From contig CALXHN010000008.1 in assembly GCA_944388105.1 (NCBI GenBank), positions 1 to 51,130 of the forward strand: a stretch of DNA of 51,130 bases, in the 5' to 3' direction. The stretch is from an uncultured Gemmiger sp. GTDB lineage: Bacteria; Bacillota; Clostridia; Oscillospirales; Ruminococcaceae. Each line of letters starts with the position of its first letter. The first letter of the stretch is position 1. The notes under the pieces were generated by a model that saw only the letters and a program-made list of their open reading frames with translations, had not been told where the DNA came from and ran no database searches. Of the stretch, positions 1 through 7,828 are shown in pieces. The position numbers and the translations under genes are program-made.

Positions 1-695
1 AATTCCCGGGCGGCGGCGTATTTGCTGATGCTCATGCCCTGGCCCTGCACCGCGGAGAGCATCCGGCGGATGTGCCCGGGCAGGTAGTGGTCGTACTTGA
101 CCTCCAGGATCACCGCGCCCCCGGAATGCACCCCCACCATGGGGACGGCCGCATCAAAGAGGGCCGCGCTCTTGGCGGCGCGCACATGCTCGTCCAGGGT
201 GATGCGCACCCGCTCCACCGGCATGGTCCAGGCGGTGCGCTCATAGTCGATGAGAGCGGCGGGGCGGCGCGCCTCCTGCACCAGCAGGTTTCCCGCCCGT
301 CGGGCGGCGGCGTCGGCGCTCCGGCACAGGAAGTCCCGCTCCCCGGCGATCAGGGCCTGGGCCTGGGCCCGGGTCAGGGTGACGCCGGTCTTGTGGGAGT
401 AGATCCCCTGCTTCTCCTTCAGTTCCAGGCGGGCGGCGGCCGCGTCGGTGCTGTAGATGCGCAGGCGGACCTTGCGCCGGTCGCTGACCCCCAGCACCTT
501 GTCGGCGTAGTCGTTGTCAAAGGGGGTGTCAAAGTACAGGCTGCGGATGTAGTAGGCCCCGCCGGCGGAATACCGGTCCCGGTACAGCACCCCGTCCAGC
601 AGGCCCCGGACCAGGGCGGCCTCCCCGGGGTTGAGCAAGAACTTTTCCTCGTGCCGGTCCACGGCCAGAGCGGGGGCGTTGGTCAGGCTTTTCAT
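1..695 (-). CDS. VTC-domain protein (polyphosphate polymerase-like), C-terminus cut by window edge
   Basis: The 231 visible residues begin MKSLTNAPALAVDRHEEKFLL and match the VTC domain, a triphosphate-tunnel fold that in the yeast Vtc4 protein makes polyphosphate from ATP. Family features seen are the R-H-E-x-K near residue 15, a YIRSLYFDT strand, basic residues in DRRKVRLRIY and the E-L-K-E-K-Q strand, all typical tunnel-lining positions. No signal peptide or membrane segment is seen, so it should be cytosolic, perhaps held at the membrane by its neighbours. Its ATG overlaps the stop of the CotH-like gene in a 4-bp ATGA (692-695), so translation is coupled. It is the third gene of a DUF4956-CotH-VTC set. 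Substrate is inferred; the C-terminal end lies outside the window. Confidence 0.85.
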   Translation of the reverse strand, partial: MKSLTNAPALAVDRHEEKFLLNPGEAALVRGLLDGVLYRDRYSAGGAYYIRSLYFDTPFDNDYADKVLGVSDRRKVRLRIYSTDAAAARLELKEKQGIYSHKTGVTLTRAQAQALIAGERDFLCRSADAAARRAGNLLVQEARRPAALIDYERTAWTMPVERVRITLDEHVRAAKSAALFDAAVPMVGVHSGGAVILEVKYDHYLPGHIRRMLSAVQGQGMSISKYAAARE

Positions 696-2920
696 GCTCC
701 CTCCGCCTCCTGCAGGTACTGGTCCAGGTAGCGGAGCATCACGTCCGCCCGGTTGGCCAGGTATTCGTTCATGGTGTCCACCTGTTCCTCCCATTCTTCC
801 ATGGACATCTCCCACCCGGTGACCCCGCTGCCGTCAAACAGCCTGACCAGGGGGGCCAGAGGGGTGGTGTCCACCTTCAGCCGGTCCAGATCCCGCTGGG
901 TCTCGGGACGCAGCAGGTCGGCCCAGGCCGTGAAGGCGGGGCCGATGTTTTCCGGGGCGTAGGTGGTGGCCATCTCCGCCCGGAATTCCTCCGCGAACCG
1001 CTGCCGGAAATCCGGGTCCTGCCACAGTTTCTGGAACAGGTTGTCGATGACCGAGTACCAGGGGGAATTTTCGCAGTTGGCAAAGGAGAAGTCGTTTTCC
1101 AGCAGGTAGGCGAAGGGGTCCACCTGGTAGTCGATCATGGTGGCGTCCAGGTCGTTGAGCAAAAACCGCCACCGGCCGTCGGCGTAGGGGTTGTCCTCGT
1201 CGATGGTGCTGCTCTTCCACAGCACCGAGTTGTTGCCGCCGTTGTACATGCCGTCGGCGTTGTAGGTGTACATCTGGGCGATGGTGTACCGGATGTACTC
1301 CTCCACGTCCACGTTGGCCTCCACCCAGGCTTTGCCTTCGGGGGTGGTGGCGTCCAGGGCGTCCACCCCCAGGCCGAAGGCGCTTTTTTCCGGCTGGGCG
1401 GTCTCGTCGTCGGTGGTGCCGGGGCAGATCAGGTCCTTTTCCTGGATGCCGTAATGCCGCTCATAGAAATCGGTGTTCTTGCTCTCCCGGATGGTGTACA
1501 CGCCCCAGTATTCGTCCTGCAGGAACAGGGTCACGGGGACGTTGTACTGGCAGCCGATGTCCAGGTCGTACAGGTAGTTGGACAAAAAGGCGTCCTGGTG
1601 CAGGGCCGGGTAGACGGTGCCGTTGCCCATGCCCCGCAAAACCAGGGTGTCCAGGGCGTCGCCGCCGGGAGCCGCGTCCAGAATGCCGGAGGTGGCGTCG
1701 TCCTGCAGTTTCAGGTGCAGGTTTTTCTGCTTGACCCCCTGGCGGCTCCATCCGCCGGAGACCCGCACGGTGGTCTGTGCCTGCCAGGCTTCGCTGCCGT
1801 CGGGGGCAAGGATCTGCAGCCGGCCGTCCACCTTCTCATTGCCGTTGAAGTTGCCCTGGGGGTTTTCGGAGCCGTATTTGCGCATGGTGTAGTAGGTCTG
1901 CCCCGCCACATAGATGCCCTCGGGGCCGAAGAGGTCGTCCGCCTCGCAGGTCAGGCTGACCACCGGCAGGCTGCCGGCGTCCACCCCCACCCAGTAGGTC
2001 TGCACGCTGATCTCCTCCCCCAGCACCCCATCCTTCCACAGGCGGGCGGTGACGGTGGTGGCCTTGTCCACCGGGTCGGGGGCATACGCAAAGGCATACC
2101 CCAGCAGCCAGCCGTCATACAAAACGGTGGGCAGGCTGACGTATTGGTTTTTCTCCCCCGCCCGACTTTCGATGGAGAGGGGGCCGGTGTACACCGGGGA
2201 ATCGGTGTCCGGCACGCTGCCGTCCAGGGTGTACAGGATGACCGCGTCGGGGTCGTCGCTGGACAGGGTCAGCTGAAAGTCCTCCTCATAAAAGCCCGCG
2301 GGGGCGGAGAAGTTCACCGCGCCCCAGTCGGCAGGCGTAATACTCTCTTCCAGGAAATCCCGGCTGTTGGCCGCCCCGGGGGTGGGGCCGGTGAGCACCC
2401 CCACCCGGTCGGCACTGCCGGCCAGACGGCCGTAGGTCAGGTCATATTCCATGGACGGGTATTCCAGGGTGTCCACGGTGGTGCCGTCGGGGGCGGTGAG
2501 CACCAGGGTCTCCCCGGTGCGGGCCAGGGAGAATTTGGCGTGAAGGTTGGTGCCGTCAAAATAGTCCTGCCCGTCCGCAAAGATCACCAGAATGTTGTTG
2601 GCCCCGCCGCCGATGGTGCTGCCTTCGGGGAAGGTCCAGCGGAAGGGGCGGTCGGGGTCGTCGCTGAGGCCCCAGCCATCCAGCACCAGATCCTCCCCGG
2701 ACACGTTGATGAGCTCCACCCAGTCCCCGGTATTGCCGTCGGCGTCTTCGATGCCGGTCAGGTTCTTGGGGCAGACCTCATTGATGAGGACGGTGCGCCC
2801 CGCGTAGTTGTCGGGACCGGGGACTTCGGCCAGATGCAGGGCCACCGCCGCCCCCAGGGCCGCCAGCAGGGCCAGGGGCAGCAGCACCGCCAGAATCCTC
2901 TTGTATACGGAGGGCGTCAT
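692..2920 (-). CDS. CotH-kinase-family protein with lamin-tail and chitobiase C-terminal-type domains
   Basis: This is a 742-residue extracytoplasmic protein. Residues 8-31 form one hydrophobic signal/anchor helix without a lipobox. Residues ~42-185 look like a lamin-tail domain (V-L-I-N-E-V, GDWVELINVSG, LDGWGLSDD). Residues ~205-250 look like the CHB_HEX_C/FN3-like repeat (ILYTLDGSVPDTDSPVYTGPL). Residues ~320-690 carry the CotH region, with VRVSGG...R.GVKQKNLHLK, an EYWGVYTIRES segment and WRFLLNDLDAT, the last resembling the metal-binding end of the atypical CotH protein-kinase fold. Spore-coat CotH phosphorylates coat proteins; homologues like this one occur in non-spore contexts with unknown targets. 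ATGA overlaps join it to both neighbours. Kinase activity outside the cell is unproven here. Confidence 0.85.
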   Translation of the reverse strand: MTPSVYKRILAVLLPLALLAALGAAVALHLAEVPGPDNYAGRTVLINEVCPKNLTGIEDADGNTGDWVELINVSGEDLVLDGWGLSDDPDRPFRWTFPEGSTIGGGANNILVIFADGQDYFDGTNLHAKFSLARTGETLVLTAPDGTTVDTLEYPSMEYDLTYGRLAGSADRVGVLTGPTPGAANSRDFLEESITPADWGAVNFSAPAGFYEEDFQLTLSSDDPDAVILYTLDGSVPDTDSPVYTGPLSIESRAGEKNQYVSLPTVLYDGWLLGYAFAYAPDPVDKATTVTARLWKDGVLGEEISVQTYWVGVDAGSLPVVSLTCEADDLFGPEGIYVAGQTYYTMRKYGSENPQGNFNGNEKVDGRLQILAPDGSEAWQAQTTVRVSGGWSRQGVKQKNLHLKLQDDATSGILDAAPGGDALDTLVLRGMGNGTVYPALHQDAFLSNYLYDLDIGCQYNVPVTLFLQDEYWGVYTIRESKNTDFYERHYGIQEKDLICPGTTDDETAQPEKSAFGLGVDALDATTPEGKAWVEANVDVEEYIRYTIAQMYTYNADGMYNGGNNSVLWKSSTIDEDNPYADGRWRFLLNDLDATMIDYQVDPFAYLLENDFSFANCENSPWYSVIDNLFQKLWQDPDFRQRFAEEFRAEMATTYAPENIGPAFTAWADLLRPETQRDLDRLKVDTTPLAPLVRLFDGSGVTGWEMSMEEWEEQVDTMNEYLANRADVMLRYLDQYLQEAEGA

Positions 2921-3591
2921 CCGATGCTTTCCCCGCTGTAGCTCACCAGGTTCACGCTCTGTACCCCGGCGCAGGCGCCCACCGCCTCCACCAGGTCGTG
3001 CTCGTACTTGCTTTTCAGCCGCAGTTCAAAGGTGACCTCATCGCTGCCGGCGCTGCGGCTGCGCATGCGCAGTCTGGCGGTGCGGGTCTTTTCCCGGATG
3101 GCCTTCTGCACCCCGTCCAGGTCCAGGGCGCCTTCCTGCCCCCGGACCACCAGAAGAAAGCTCACCGAATCGTACAGGTCCAGGTTGGCCAGGGCCAGCA
3201 CCACCGCAATGAGCACACTGCCCAGCACCCCGGCCACATAGAATTCGCTGCCGCAGGCCAGACCGATGCTCACCGCCCAGAAGAGGAAGGCGATGTCCCG
3301 GGGTTCCTTGATGGCGGTACGGAAACGGATGATGGACAAGCTGCCCACCATGCCCAGGCTCAGCGCCAGGTTGGTGCCGATGATCATCATGACCACGGTG
3401 GTGATCAGCACAATGAGGATCAGGGTGAGATTGAAATTTTTGGAATACAGGGTGCCCCGGTAGGTGGCCCGGTAGACGAAGTAGATAAACAGGCCCATGA
3501 CCAGGGCCACCAGCAGGGAGACGCACATCTGCGTCACCGAAACGCTGGTGTTGGTTTCCAGCAGGTATTCCAGGATCTGACGTTTGCTCAT
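2917..3591 (-). CDS. DUF4956 integral membrane protein
   Basis: This 224-residue protein has hydrophobic segments at about 20-40, 53-76, 80-95, 101-113 and 115-137, followed by a soluble C-terminal domain of ~85 residues (LLVVRGQEGALDLDGVQ onward) resembling a small alpha/beta regulatory fold. The central GMVGSLSIIRFRTAIKEPRD stretch is the hallmark of DUF4956. The family recurs beside VTC and CotH genes in Gram-positive bacteria and its biochemical role is not known. It is the first gene of the minus-strand trio and is preceded by the promoter at 3648-3676. Its last codons overlap the CotH start (ATGA, 2917-2920). By context it may be the membrane platform or channel for a polyphosphate-making complex; that is inference. 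Confidence 0.85.
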   Translation of the reverse strand: MSKRQILEYLLETNTSVSVTQMCVSLLVALVMGLFIYFVYRATYRGTLYSKNFNLTLILIVLITTVVMMIIGTNLALSLGMVGSLSIIRFRTAIKEPRDIAFLFWAVSIGLACGSEFYVAGVLGSVLIAVVLALANLDLYDSVSFLLVVRGQEGALDLDGVQKAIREKTRTARLRMRSRSAGSDEVTFELRLKSKYEHDLVEAVGACAGVQSVNLVSYSGESIG

Positions 3592-3647
3592 CTTTGCCCA
3601 AACTCCTTTTCCGGGGCACAGCCTCCGGGGATGTGATAGTCTGTCGT

Positions 3648-3676
3648 ATTATAGCACTTTTTCCATTTCTTTACAA
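3648..3676 (-). promoter_or_regulatory. Promoter of the DUF4956-CotH-VTC operon
   Basis: On the minus strand a -35 TTGTAA (3671-3676) and a perfect -10 TATAAT (3648-3653) are separated by 17 bp, about 55 bases upstream of the DUF4956 start codon. It lies just downstream of the MATE terminator, so the operon has its own promoter. Confidence 0.6.
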
Positions 3677-3696
3677 TCAGCATTCCTGTTTTTTTC

Positions 3697-3729
3697 ACAA
3701 ACAGAAAGCGCCCTGCCGGAGCAGGGCGC
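3697..3729 (-). terminator. Rho-independent terminator after the MATE gene
   Basis: A 9-bp perfect stem (GCGCCCTGC at 3708-3716 with its complement at 3721-3729, loop of 4) is followed on the minus strand by a broken U-tract (TTTCTGTTTG). It separates the MATE gene from the DUF4956 operon. Confidence 0.75.
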
Positions 3730-3746
3730 AGAAAGGCAAAACCAGG

Positions 3747-5120
3747 TCAGGCGCGGGCGTTTTCCCCGTGGCCGGGGGCGCCGCCCCCGGGGCTGGGCAG
3801 GGGGCAGTGGGTCAGGTACCAGGCAAAGAGCACCGAACTGATGGTCCAGGTGATGGGATAGGCCCAGAAGATGACCCCGATCTGGGGAATGAACCGCAGG
3901 GTGACGGTGATGTAGGTGATGCGCAGCGCGCACCACACCGCCAGCATGACGGCCATGGGCACCATGGGCCGGCCCAGGCCGCGCAGGATGCCGGCGGAGC
4001 AGTGGCTGAAGGCCAGCAGGCAGTAGAACAGCGCCACCGTGCGGGCCTGCCGCACCCCGAAGGCGATCACCTCCGGTTCGGGGTTGAAGGCCCCGATGAG
4101 CCAGGGGGCCAGCAGGAACATGGCCACGCCCACCCCTTCGGCCAGCAGCGCGGAGGTCAGCATGCCGAAGCGCATGCCCCGGCGCACCCGGTCCAGCCTG
4201 CCGGCGCCGATGTTCTGGCTGATGAAGGTGGCCAGGGCCATGGCAAAGCAGGTCACGGGCAGGAAGGCGAAGCCTTCCACCTTGCTGTAGGCGCCGCACC
4301 CGGCCATGGCCTGGGCGCCGAAGGCGTTGATGTTGGCCTGCACGATGACGTTGGCCAGAGAGATGACCGAGTTCTGCACCCCGGAAGGCACCCCCTGGAT
4401 GACCACCGCCCGCAGGGTGGGGCCGTGGAACCGCACCTGGCGCCAGCGCACCCCGTAGGGGGCTTTGGTCATGCTCAGCTTGCGGAAGGCCAGCACCGCG
4501 CTCACCGTCTGGGAGAGGATGGTGGCCAGGGCGGCGGAGCCCACCCCCATGCCCAGCACGGCGATGAAGAAGAGGTCCAGGATCACATTGAGCGCCGAGG
4601 CGGTGATAAGGTAATACATGGGGCTGCGGCTGTCTCCCACCGACTGCAGGATGCTGGCCCCCACGTTGTACATGACCACGGCCAGGGAACCCAGGAAGTA
4701 CATCCGGAAATAGGCCACCGAGTTGGGCATGACCTCGGCGGGGGTGCCCATCCAGCGCAGGATCTGGGGGGTGAGGACCATGCCCACCACCGTGAGCACC
4801 GCCCCGGCGGCCAGGCCCAGGGCCACGGTGGTATGCACCGCCCGACGCAGGGCCTCCTCGTCCTTTGCGCCGTAGTACCGGGCCACCAGCACCCCGGCGC
4901 CCAGGCTGACCCCGTTCACAAAGCCGGTGAGCAGGAAGATCAGGCTGCCGGAAGAGCCCACCGCGGCCAGGGCGTCCCCGCCCAGGAAGTTGCCCACGAT
5001 GAGCGAGTCCACCGCGTTGTACAGCTGCTGGAACAGGTTGCTGAAAAAGATCGGCACCGCAAACACCAGCATACCCCGGGCCACACTGCCCTCGGTCAGG
5101 GAAACAGATTTTTCATACAC
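3747..5120 (-). CDS. MATE family multidrug/metabolite exporter
   Basis: The protein is about 457 residues with 12 hydrophobic segments, the normal MATE length. The N-terminus LTEGSVARGMLVFAVPIFFSNLFQQLYNAVDSLIVGNFLG is the typical first-helix signature, and the two halves repeat as expected for a Na+- or H+-driven exporter. The start is uncertain: no ATG is available in frame, and GTG at 5118-5120 (V-Y-E-K-S) or 5133-5135 are the choices, each preceded by AAAGGTG-like sequence. An upstream open extension in the same frame belongs to the region of manA and is not part of this gene. It is a single gene with its own promoter (5164-5192) and terminator. Substrate cannot be told from sequence. Confidence 0.9.
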   Translation of the reverse strand: MYEKSVSLTEGSVARGMLVFAVPIFFSNLFQQLYNAVDSLIVGNFLGGDALAAVGSSGSLIFLLTGFVNGVSLGAGVLVARYYGAKDEEALRRAVHTTVALGLAAGAVLTVVGMVLTPQILRWMGTPAEVMPNSVAYFRMYFLGSLAVVMYNVGASILQSVGDSRSPMYYLITASALNVILDLFFIAVLGMGVGSAALATILSQTVSAVLAFRKLSMTKAPYGVRWRQVRFHGPTLRAVVIQGVPSGVQNSVISLANVIVQANINAFGAQAMAGCGAYSKVEGFAFLPVTCFAMALATFISQNIGAGRLDRVRRGMRFGMLTSALLAEGVGVAMFLLAPWLIGAFNPEPEVIAFGVRQARTVALFYCLLAFSHCSAGILRGLGRPMVPMAVMLAVWCALRITYITVTLRFIPQIGVIFWAYPITWTISSVLFAWYLTHCPLPSPGGGAPGHGENARA

Positions 5121-5163
5121 CTTTGTACCACACACCTTTATAAATATACAAAACACGCATTTA

Positions 5164-5192
5164 ATCCTAACGCGGCGCCCGGAGGTTGTCAA
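5164..5192 (-). promoter_or_regulatory. Promoter of the MATE gene
   Basis: On the minus strand a perfect -35 TTGACA (5187-5192), a 17-bp spacer and -10 TAGGAT (5164-5169) sit ~45 bases upstream of the GTG start. The predicted +1 falls near 5157, giving a very short leader that contains two AAAGGTG copies. Confidence 0.55.
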
Positions 5193-5206
5193 GCGCGGCG
5201 GCGTGC

Positions 5207-5239
5207 AAAAAGGCAGGGGCCGCATCCGCGGTCCCTGCC
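5207..5239 (-). terminator. Terminator after manA
   Basis: GGCAGGG..CCGC pairs with its complement across 5212-5239 with one small mismatch, and on the minus strand the stem is followed by TTTTTGC. It ends the long minus-strand cassette running from 11340 to manA. Confidence 0.75.
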
Positions 5240-5257
5240 CGTTGGCTGTACAGATAT

Positions 5258-6340
5258 TCAGCGCGGCCCGCCGCAGTGCAGCAGGCGCAGCGTGCCCGAA
5301 GCCCGGACGCCCAGCGTCCCGGCCGAGGCGGGCACAAAGAACTGTTCCCCGCGCCGTACCGGCATGGTCTGGCCCTGGGGGCCCAGGAAACAGCCCTCCC
5401 CTTCCACCGCCACCAGAATGCCGAACCGGCCGTCCGGCGGCAGCTGGGCGGTGCCGGTCACGGTCAGTTCCTCCATGGCGAAGTAGGGGGTATCCCCCTG
5501 GTCGACCAGCACCCGGCGGGTCCCGCCGTCGGGCAGCGGGGTCGGGTCGTGGTGCAGGAACCACCGGCGGCGGGCCTCCGCCTCGGTGACGGGCTCAAAG
5601 TGGAAGCAGTCGAACATCCGCTCGAAGCCCAGTCCCTGGTGGCAGGCGCTGTCGGCGATGCGCAGCCCCGAAGGGGTGGTGCGCTCCACCCGGATGGTGT
5701 AGTCGGTGGGTTCCTGGATCTCGGTCAGGAAGCAGCCCGCGCCGATGGCGTGGGGCACCCCGCCCCGGATCAGGATCACATCTCCCCTGTGGACGGGGAT
5801 CTTGTGCAGGCATGCCAGCATGCCGGCGCAGTTCTGTTCCTGGAACAGCTCCTTCCACTGGCTCCGGGTCACCCCGGGCCGGAACCCCAGATAGATGCAG
5901 GGTTCCTCCCCGTTGATGGTGCGGCCGCCCAGCACATACCAGCACTCGGTCTTGCCGTACCGGGAATGGAAGAGCTTTTCGGCGGTGTCCCGGTCGGGGT
6001 GGACCTGCACCGTCAGCCGTTCGCCGGCATCAATGAGCTTGACCAGCACCCCCAGGGAGGCCCCGTACCGGGCCCAGTGGTCCGCGCCCACCGCCCGGGA
6101 GCCCTGCTGTTCGATCCAGTCGCGCAGGAAGGGGGTCCCGGGAAGGTCCGCCAGACGGCTGAGACCTTCGTCCGGGAACTGTTCCCGGCCGGGGTTGCGG
6201 GCGGTCACCAGCGAGGCGATCCACTCTTCGGGGAAGTTGGTGTCCCTGGCATCAGGGATGCCGTTCCATGTATCCAGCAGTTTTCCGCCCAGATAGGTAC
6301 GCCATGCGCGGGCATGGTCCAGCCGGACGGGCATTGTCAT
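5258..6340 (-). CDS. manA: Mannose-6-phosphate isomerase, class I (ManA-type cupin)
   Basis: This cytosolic zinc enzyme interconverts mannose-6-phosphate and fructose-6-phosphate, linking mannose catabolism and GDP-mannose supply to glycolysis. Family features are LTVQVHPDRDTAEKLF (zinc-ligand Q-V-H-P), GKTECWYVLG (the conserved K-T-E-x-W), and GDVILIRGGVPHAIGAGCFLTEIQE with the catalytic-site histidine and E-I-Q-E. Length is ~360 residues, in the range of the short Firmicute enzymes. ATG at 6338-6340 is preferred, with AGG ten bases upstream; an in-frame TTG three codons earlier is possible. It is last in the minus-strand cassette, 60 bases after the GntR gene. Context suggests it handles mannose released by the GH38 enzyme encoded elsewhere in the window. 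Confidence 0.9.
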   Translation of the reverse strand: MTMPVRLDHARAWRTYLGGKLLDTWNGIPDARDTNFPEEWIASLVTARNPGREQFPDEGLSRLADLPGTPFLRDWIEQQGSRAVGADHWARYGASLGVLVKLIDAGERLTVQVHPDRDTAEKLFHSRYGKTECWYVLGGRTINGEEPCIYLGFRPGVTRSQWKELFQEQNCAGMLACLHKIPVHRGDVILIRGGVPHAIGAGCFLTEIQEPTDYTIRVERTTPSGLRIADSACHQGLGFERMFDCFHFEPVTEAEARRRWFLHHDPTPLPDGGTRRVLVDQGDTPYFAMEELTVTGTAQLPPDGRFGILVAVEGEGCFLGPQGQTMPVRRGEQFFVPASAGTLGVRASGTLRLLHCGGPR

Positions 6341-6400
6341 ATCGTTCAAACCTGTTCACCTGCCTGTTTGCGGCAGGCAGGGCGCGGCGGGTGGGCGGGC

Positions 6401-7156
6401 TCAGAGCCCGTGGCCGCGGATGGAAAGGAGAAAATCCGTGTCCAGGTCGGGGTTTTCCCGCCGTTCCTGGCCGGAGACGTTCTGGAACAGATCGCCGAAG
6501 CGGCGCAGGATCTTGCGTTCCTGGCTCTTGATCTGGTCCAGGTGGAGAGAAAAGCAGGACATGACCCTTTCCATGTCACGCAGGGCCACGGCATTGACCA
6601 GTTGGACGTGTTCTTCGATGGTTTTTTCCATGGCGTCGTTGTCGGTCATCTGGGCCAGCAGGCGCATCCGTCGATAGTTGCTGCATTCCTTGTCGATGAC
6701 ATCGCAGCAGTATTCGCGCTCTGCCCCCTGATAAAAAACCCGATGGAACCGGTCGTCGGCGTCCAGAAATCCCCGATGATCCCCGCCTTTGTGCAGCACG
6801 CGCTGCTCCCGGATCATCTCTTCCAGGTGCAGGATCACCGAGTTGGAGAACATACCGACGAAGTCCCTCATTACATTTTCTTCGATGGAGCGGCGGATAT
6901 AGCGTTCGTTGTCGATCCGTTCCAGGTCCAGTTTGGAGATCATGGTCCCGCGCTGGGGCAGAAAGGTCACAAGGCCTTCCTGTTCCAGCCGGATCAGGGC
7001 TTCCCGCCCGGGCGAACGCCCGACATTATAGAAGGCGCACAGGTCCCGGATGCTGAAAAACGCACCGGGGCGCAGCCGCAGATTGATAATGTCGTCCCGC
7101 AGGACGGAGTAAACGTCACCGCCATCCACTTTCTTTTCCATCACCGTACGCACCAT
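6401..7156 (-). CDS. GntR-family regulator, FCD subfamily
   Basis: The protein has ~250 residues. An N-terminal winged helix (VYSVLRDDIINLRLRPGAFFSIRDLCAFYNVGRSPGREALIRLEQEGLVTFLPQRGTMIS) is followed by an all-helical FCD ligand-binding domain with the metal-ligand pattern D-D-x-F-H-R in DADDRFHRVFY and a later EEHVQLVNA histidine. FCD regulators usually sense organic acids or sugar acids. Start choice is unclear: ATG at 7156 or 7141, both inside the end of the upstream protease-like gene, which it overlaps by about 26-41 bases. It probably controls the permease/hydantoinase genes upstream through the palindrome at 11382-11395; that link is inference. Confidence 0.85.
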   Translation of the reverse strand: MVRTVMEKKVDGGDVYSVLRDDIINLRLRPGAFFSIRDLCAFYNVGRSPGREALIRLEQEGLVTFLPQRGTMISKLDLERIDNERYIRRSIEENVMRDFVGMFSNSVILHLEEMIREQRVLHKGGDHRGFLDADDRFHRVFYQGAEREYCCDVIDKECSNYRRMRLLAQMTDNDAMEKTIEEHVQLVNAVALRDMERVMSCFSLHLDQIKSQERKILRRFGDLFQNVSGQERRENPDLDTDFLLSIRGHGL

Positions 7157-7754
7157 CCATATCTGTCTTTTGGTTCGTTGCCGCAAGAAGATACCTGGTG
7201 TAGAGACAGGGGGAGAATTCCGCCCTTGCCATCAGCTTGGAAAAGTGGACCGCTCCGATCTCGCTGGCCGCCTCCACCTTGCTTTTCCAGGGGATGCAGC
7301 CCAGCAGCTTGCGCGTGGCGTAGACGCGGCGGGTGTAAATGCCTTCGGACGTTTCTTCCAGCACGTGGAAAAGCTCGTGATACAAGACGATATCACGCAG
7401 TTTTTCCCGCTGCGGGTCCCCGGCGGGGAGATGGGTGTGCATGTATTGTTCCAATACGCCCAGGACGGTCCTGTTCAGACAGACCTTGTGTTCGTCCGGC
7501 ACCGTCAGTCCCATATAAAGGAAATGGAGCATCAGTTCCGGGTTTTCTTCTTCGATCCGGTAGCCAAGCTGCCGCAGACAGGGTTCGGGTTCTTCGGTGC
7601 CGAACCGCTGCCGCAGCGTCTGCATTTGTCTCTTTGCTTCCTGCATTGACAGCCTTATTATAGAAGATTTCTGCGAAGAATTCAACGGTCTGGCAACAGG
7701 ATCCCCCTGCAGGAACAGGGCGTACCAGTTTTCATCGCTCCATTGGGTGCACAT
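7116..7754 (-). CDS. ImmA/IrrE-like zinc metalloprotease domain protein
   Basis: This is a 212-residue soluble protein. HELFH in LRDIVLYHELFHVLEE is a HExxH zinc motif, and EAASEIGAVHFSKLMARAEFSP downstream fits the E-x-x-A-x-x-F third-ligand helix of the DUF955/ImmA/IrrE family, whose members cleave or inactivate HTH repressors. The N-terminal ~90 residues have no recognised domain. ATG at 7752-7754 is chosen for its strong AAAGGAGAGGG site; an open extension upstream lacks one. The gene runs into the FCD-GntR gene with an overlap, and follows the hydantoinase-like gene by 75 bases with a hairpin but no clear terminator. A protease paired with a GntR-type rather than a phage-type repressor is unusual. 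Confidence 0.7.
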   Translation of the reverse strand: MCTQWSDENWYALFLQGDPVARPLNSSQKSSIIRLSMQEAKRQMQTLRQRFGTEEPEPCLRQLGYRIEEENPELMLHFLYMGLTVPDEHKVCLNRTVLGVLEQYMHTHLPAGDPQREKLRDIVLYHELFHVLEETSEGIYTRRVYATRKLLGCIPWKSKVEAASEIGAVHFSKLMARAEFSPCLYTRYLLAATNQKTDMDGAYGDGKESGWR

Positions 7755-7784
7755 ATCCCTCTCCTTTGCCCGGGTCCGCACGCA

Positions 7785-7816
7785 CAAGGGCCGGTCCCCC
7801 ACGGGGCCGGCCCTTG
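7785..7816. other. Intergenic hairpin without U-tract
   Basis: CAAGGGCCGG (7785-7794) pairs perfectly with its complement at 7807-7816 around a 12-base loop. No run of T follows on the minus strand, so it is more likely a partial terminator or an mRNA-stabilising hairpin between the hydantoinase-like gene and the protease-like gene than a full stop. Confidence 0.55.
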
Positions 7817-7828
7817 CCTGGAAGCCGG

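Noticed and set aside
3594..5486. A 630-codon open frame opposite the MATE gene
   Set aside because: His/Gly/Gln-rich shadow running through the MATE terminator and promoter.
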